Shown piece after piece: positions 58,541 to 64,000 of a stretch of DNA of 64,000 nucleotides. Location of the stretch: positions 2,666,001 through 2,730,000 of the forward strand of contig NC_052106.1 of NCBI RefSeq assembly GCF_012273895.1, given 5' to 3'. A model generated the notes under the pieces. The model saw nothing but the letters and a program-made list of their open reading frames with translations. It ran no database searches and had not been told where the DNA came from. The first letter of the stretch is position 1; every line of letters starts with the position of its first letter. This stretch comes from Zerene cesonia (lineage: Eukaryota; Arthropoda; Insecta; Lepidoptera; Pieridae). The translations under genes were made by a program, and so were the position numbers.

Positions 58541-59086
58541 TTCATGTGTTCTAGTGTTTGGTTCCTATGTTATTTTGTTCGATTGTTTGTTACACCTGGC
58601 TATAATAATATTTATTATTTTTTATCGTTACGATCAGTAGGAGCATGGATAAAATGTTGCAAAAGACACAAATTAAATTAAAGAAATTAGTTCTTTAGAG
58701 AGCAGAAGATGTTGCTTGGAAAATGTATCAGTTTTTTAGTTTTTAGTTCAAGTGCGCATCACTAATTACCGTCATCTCAATATGTCCGTAAATGTCCTGA
58801 AACAAATATATTCATCATTAACTTTATTCTTACTCATATTATAATTGGAAAGTGTATTTTTCTTGCCATTTTTTTGTGGGGCGTTGGCCCGTTTTTCTGA
58901 TATGATTTTTGTGCCTTAATTTAGATAGTAAGGACTTTAAGAGATTCGTCATTATAATCATACGTTACACAATTCAAGCCAGAAGATAGTCACAAGTAAT
59001 TGGCATTTGGCTTAGTGAGCAGTCGACTATTTGACCTCAGAATATTATCTAGCCAGAGTCAAATATAACGCACATCAATAACTAGA

Positions 59087-59287
59087 CGCTCGTACCGGCT
59101 CGTCATATCCTCATATCATCATCATTCCTCTTTTATCCCAAGGGAGCATTTTATCGGGATAAAAAATATCTCGTCACTCAATTCAGTTCATACTGTATAC
59201 CAATTTTCATCAAAATCCGTTCAGAAGTTTCAGCTCGATTGACGGACAAACACCCAAACTAACTTTCTCATTTATAATAATAGTGTT
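59087..59287 (+). repeat. SINE-like element (same subfamily as 5055-5259)
   Basis: AGACGCTCGTACCGGCTCGT, TATCCCAAGGGAGCATTTTA, GGGATAAAAAATATCTCGTC, AAATCCGTTCAGAAGTTTCA and CTCATTTATAATAATAGTG. Confidence 0.75.
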
Positions 59288-59289
59288 AT

Positions 59290-62200
59290 GTTTGCTAATT
59301 AATTATTTAAAGGAATCACATAAAACACGTACAATTTTTCTAATCAGGATAGATATTATATATATTATCATATTCCATATAATTAATGGTCTAGCTGACC
59401 CGTGCAATGATGTTTGTACTCCGAGCGAATATTTTTTTATTTTTTTAAGCTTTTTCATGAATCCTAACTTAACACGTAACATGATGTTAGTCGTATATCC
59501 TAGATAAATTATCCACCCTACAAATAAACTCTTCACCTATAAAATATTATGTCTGACTACATTTAAGCTATGGCATGCATGCTAATGCCATCGCTACTAA
59601 GATAATTTGAACAAAACTATCGTTCTCAGCAAAAATATGTAAAACTAGAACATTATTAATAGTTAAAAGATAAATTATTGCAAACAATTCATAATAACTT
59701 TTAATTAATTTTTAAGGCACTGTAAAAAGTTAAGTAATTTTTTTTTTTAATATAACGAGAAAAGTCGCGGACAAAATCTACTCAGTAGAGTTCAAGAAAC
59801 ACGTGTCATCTGCGATCACTGATACTTACAATTTAAGTCATAAAATGCCGAGTTACATTTATAATAACTGTGTAATTAAAGCTATATTGTTGGAAATAAA
59901 CACACTAGTTGCTGACTAATATGTTTTCCACGCGTCGCTAATATTATAACCTACTCATAAAACTCCTTGTATTCTTCCTATATTGTACAATTATATATAA
60001 ATACAAGACTATTACAATTATTAAATGTTATAGCTTCAAAAATAGTAAAGGGCTTTTGTGCACATTTGTGAACTAAAACATTTTGCATATTTTCTAGTGC
60101 ATGTTGAGATTTGCCACCTTGGACTCGCTGAAGAAAATGCAGTGTACAATATCATAAATGTGAATTCGAGTATAATATTATATAAAATCCTATGCATATG
60201 ACTTTACATTTTTTTCAAAATACATAAATTCGTTCTATGTCATAAAAGCCACGGTTCTTTTTTGATGGTTATTTAAATTTTCTAGCGTATCCAACGCAAT
60301 AAGAGTTTTTATTTTGTAACGTGATGGTACTCTTTCTCTAATCTTTAAAGGGACTACCCATCTATACATATTGCTAAACATTCATTATATAGAAAAAAGA
60401 TGATCATGACAGAATTAAAAAAAAGTGCGCGGTAAATTTCATGCAGGTTATGAAGTGACTGTAATCATTGAAATAAACCACACCGTGTGTGGTACTTTCC
60501 CGCCCAAAATTTTGTAATGTCCGCATCATAAACGTTATAATATAGCAGTGGTTTTGTAGTGAGCCCGTCAGAAATTCACAAAAGCTGTGCCATATTTGTT
60601 CGAGAATTATTTTGGAGCTCGTTTAAAATGCGTTCTATAAAATTCGCGACACGTTTTGCCTACACCGTTCTGCGTAGTTCAAACATTGATGAAAAAATAC
60701 TGCATACGCAATGTATTGACATCAATATATGGCCGCTATATCGATGTTTTTCGTTTGCATATTCATATTGGTTGTATATCAGTTTTATTGAAATTATATG
60801 GCTAGGATTTCATTAAGTTATGAAATTAAATATCTTGTAATGATTTAGCTTCTGGTTGGGCATGTGTGAGTATTCGCGCTTCGAATTATTACTGTCACGA
60901 AATGAAAACAGATATAAATATAGTATATATATAAATGTAGTAAATACGAAATAATATCAATAAATAATGTTTATCATCAAACAAATTTAATTAAATTTTT
61001 TACTAAAGTCTTACCACTACACTGCATAAAATGAAATGTGAAAAGTAAATAACTCATAGTCAATAAGGACTTGGGTGTGTGGTTGCATGGTTGGACATTT
61101 TTTTCCTTCGTCTGTTACTTGTCTTTCAAACGGCTTGACGGTTATTACAGTGATTCAAAAGCCTTTTAGGTCGTTTTAACATGATCTGCAAATGTCGCTT
61201 TACCTCAATTTCCCACGGGTATAATGATACTTTTGTTAAAATTAATTATATTATTTCAACCGTGCGCAGCATGGGCGGGTCGCTGTTGTATAAACAAAAC
61301 ATTATTAAAATCTAGATTAAAAACTGAGTAAACATTAATTTTCAAGAACAAAAGGAGAGTTCATTTACCCGTGTGATTGTATCTGCGATGATCGATTGTT
61401 GCAATTAAGATATAAAAATCATAAACAAATATTAATATATGAATACAAATAATACATCTTATTCAATGTAATTGTTAAAGTAACACTAAAGATATTTTTA
61501 TCATACTATTATCATACCGTATCTTTGTTATTTCTGATTTTTAAGCCTAACATAAAGATAAAGGGTCTGAAATTGACAACATGGAAGTACGATCATAATA
61601 TAATGCGAAAAACCTCACACTTTCATAAAATATATTAAACTCTATTGTATATGGTTAACGGAAACGTGACTAAAACCTAATAAACGTCGACATTTACTTA
61701 GACTACTTACTTTCTAGACTTTTAAGACAATGTAGTTCTAACTATCGATCTAGTATAATCCACTGATGACGTAGTGTTTCTTTATATTTATGGCTGCCGA
61801 GATAATCATTTATTGACTACAGATAATACAAACGTTTGCCGATACAGTATCTTGATCTTGGTCGGTAAAATAGAATTACATTTTGTCGTTTTTTACACAA
61901 TTTACATCATTAAAGTTGAATGTACTGTAGTCCTCCAAAATTAAACGAAGAAGAGGAAATAATTCAACTCAAAATACACTCTACGATTTTTAATTAAGAC
62001 AAATTCATACAATACTATTAAAATCATTCCTCTTAATTCTTATCCTTACTATTGCAATCCTTACTGTCCTTATCCTCAAGTACTAATATTATGAATGCGA
62101 GAGTGTGTTTAAATATGTCTTCACTCAGCAACGCAGCGATTTACTGTTATGATTTTTGTTTCTGTTCTTAGAGTAATCAGTGTCTTCAACAGTCTTTTCA

Positions 62201-63770
62201 ACCGACTTCAAAAAAAGGAAGAGGTTATCAATTCACTTATTATAGAAAAGGGTAATGATCAACTGAATTGACTTCCATAATTCTTTTATCATCAATAAGC
62301 TATAATATAAAATTACATTATGTAAGTACATAAAATCAAGTCCAGTTTGTAAGTCTTGCATAAACTCGAGAATGGCTGAAACAATTTTGATAGTTTTGAT
62401 TTCGAAGCATACACAATAATTTAAGTCCATGGAAGGTTACAAATTCTATCAAAAAGTATTCTATGGCGTTGCTTAGTTCGTCGGGTCAGCGTGTTACTGA
62501 TAAAACAGTAAATGAAAAACAGTAATATACATAAAAATATTTAGTAATTTATAAAAATACTATATACAGGCATCTTATCATTTCAAGTTATATATACAGC
62601 CAGTTAACGTCGCAAAACTGCCTTTCATTACACATTTTAAGAAACAGTTAAAACTTATTTATACAAAAACACAATACACTATTTCCTTCCACATCCAACA
62701 TTGATATAATCTATGACATCTTTGTTACATGGACTAATCATCATTTAATATTGCATGCACAACCTTGTCAATTAATAAAACCCGCTATGAAACATACTAT
62801 CCAACCTACGGGATAATGAAGTGCTTTTCATAAAATTCGGGTTTTAATTAAATGTTTCATTTTGATATGAAGCATGGAAGAATACTTTATAAATGAAACA
62901 TCCACTGATTCAAATATTAAACCGATGTAAAGTATTCGAAAACGCATTTTGCTTAATGTTTACAATTCGGTACAATATTGTGAAGTGATTTCTGGAATCG
63001 TTTTAATTTAAAATAACAGTTGAGTACAATAATACTTATATATGATACGAACTGTTTTATACTTATAATCTGTATCACACACACAAACAGGCACATTATT
63101 ACGTAATGTGAACAGTATCATCAGAAAACTCGGTAATAAATTAATTATACAAATAATGATTTACTTAGAATATACAGGTATAGAGCTACTTAATAGCTTA
63201 TCTGAACATTCAAGAATTTAATTACTTGGTATTAGGCGCTACCAACATGACACCTAAAATAATAACACATCATAACTTTTTTCTATATTAGTTCTTAATT
63301 CTTATATCCCAGATATATAAATTAAATAATAAGCTTTTTATTAGCATTTAACTGGATGATATCAATTTACAAATACATATTAATACCATTTTCTATACTT
63401 CTATTTACAATTTTATATCTTTTCATTAATTTACTTGTAATCTTTATATAATACTCAATATCTTTACCAATTGTAAATATAATCCATAAATATACATGAC
63501 AATTTTAATTTGAATTTAAAGTATACTTATTACCTGTTTTATTCAATTATTAAAATGTTCGACGTGCCGTTTTCTCAGTTTCACAGCTGCATTGAAAATT
63601 CTTTCGGTGAAAAAATATATGTTACGGTTATAAGTCATTGCCATATCATCGAGTCGAAATGATTACAAGGATGTTTCAATTTGTAGATTGTATTAGTGAT
63701 GATTGCGTATACTTTATTAGTTTACTATACAGAACATGATTATTTTTTGCTCATATTGGCAGCGCTATAT
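59290..63770. other. Non-coding, AT-rich; no gene seen
   Basis: Read on both strands without finding a protein-like frame or RNA gene. A short tail of the CCGACTTCAAAAAAAGG repeat is present at 62198-62245. Frames such as 60559-60816 (plus) look like chance AT-rich ORFs. Confidence 0.55.
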
Positions 63771-63773
63771 ACC

Positions 63774-63977
63774 TCAACTTTCTATCATCGTTTCAACAGC
63801 CTTTCGAGCATTTGATAGACTGCTATATAAATGGAAGAACAAATACAGCAACAGGCCAACGCACACAATGAAAAATAGAATGCAGAAACAAACTACACAT
63901 TCCGAGATGTAAATCCTTATTCTATCAGTCCGTGTCACCCGCTGCCCGGGGATATCCACGCTCGAATATGTCCACAT
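63774..63977 (-). CDS. Small single-pass membrane protein ORF, 67 aa (unrecognised)
   Basis: ATG 63977-63975 to TGA 63776-63774. The N-terminal half is polar and basic (YSSVDIPGQRVTRTDRIRIY). A long hydrophobic segment follows, CVVCFCILFFIVCVGLLLYLF, then a polar C-terminus (NARKAVETMIES). Codon content is more GC-rich than the surrounding DNA, and the layout (soluble head, one membrane helix, charged tail) is protein-like. The frame lies 23 bp from the window edge, so the upstream context is missing. TTGAG|GTATAT just after the stop resembles a splice donor, so this may be one exon of a larger transcript. No family is recognised; no function is proposed. Confidence 0.45.
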   Translation of the reverse strand: MWTYSSVDIPGQRVTRTDRIRIYISECVVCFCILFFIVCVGLLLYLFFHLYSSLSNARKAVETMIES

Positions 63978-64000
63978 TGTAATGTATTTTTATTTGATCT

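Noticed and set aside
1..64000. CRISPR arrays, phage or bacterial operons, tRNA or rRNA genes
   Set aside because: No regularly spaced direct repeats of CRISPR type, no bacterial gene layout and no recognisable tRNA or rRNA sequence were seen by reading; a tRNAscan run would be decisive for tRNAs.

Overview
The window is AT-rich animal DNA with short exons, GT/AG introns, AATAAA signals and many truncated short repeats. The repeat types match common lepidopteran families: a SINE-like element whose 3' end reads AAACTTTC.CATTTATAATATTAGT, a 'CCGACTTCAAAAAAGG...GGCGGTTTAGTTTTT' element, and a CCTGATGGTAAGCG element. A moth or butterfly nuclear genome is the best reading. No species can be named from the sequence alone. 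There is one assembly gap of exactly 1,000 N (11735-12734).

Layout. (1) 81-14310, plus strand: the 3' three-quarters of the nuclear pore membrane glycoprotein gene Nup210/gp210, 23 exons, about 1,457 residues, with the 5' end off the left edge. (2) 18243-19254, minus strand: a two-exon OSCP1 homologue (306 aa). (3) 19274-22338, plus strand: a two-exon SMYD4-type TPR/MYND/SET protein (599 aa). Its start codon lies only 19 bp from the OSCP1 start codon, so the two genes are divergent. (4) 24167-35889 (probably to about 46964), minus strand: an ecto-5'-nucleotidase (CD73/5NUC family) locus. It has one set of 5' exons, for the signal peptide and first metal-binding motifs, followed by four tandem, diverged, full-length 3' coding exons. 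Each of these has its own phase-0 splice acceptor, stop codon and hydrophobic GPI-type tail. (5) About 47-63.7 kb: mostly non-coding, with repeats and a microRNA-like hairpin at 58204-58282. (6) 63774-63977, minus strand: a small membrane-protein ORF at the right edge.

The most notable system is the nucleotidase locus. There is no room between the four 3' exons for separate 5' exons, and all four join the shared 5' module in the same phase. The simplest model is one promoter with mutually exclusive alternative terminal exons, giving four surface ectonucleotidase isoforms. Three of these keep the metal and catalytic residues. The fourth (30035-31408) has lost every catalytic, metal and substrate residue tested except the catalytic Asp, but keeps an open frame and the structural cysteines, so it looks like a pseudoenzyme.

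Nup210, OSCP1, SMYD4 and the nucleotidase have no evident shared pathway. The divergent OSCP1/SMYD4 pair is the only arrangement besides the nucleotidase exons that suggests co-regulation.
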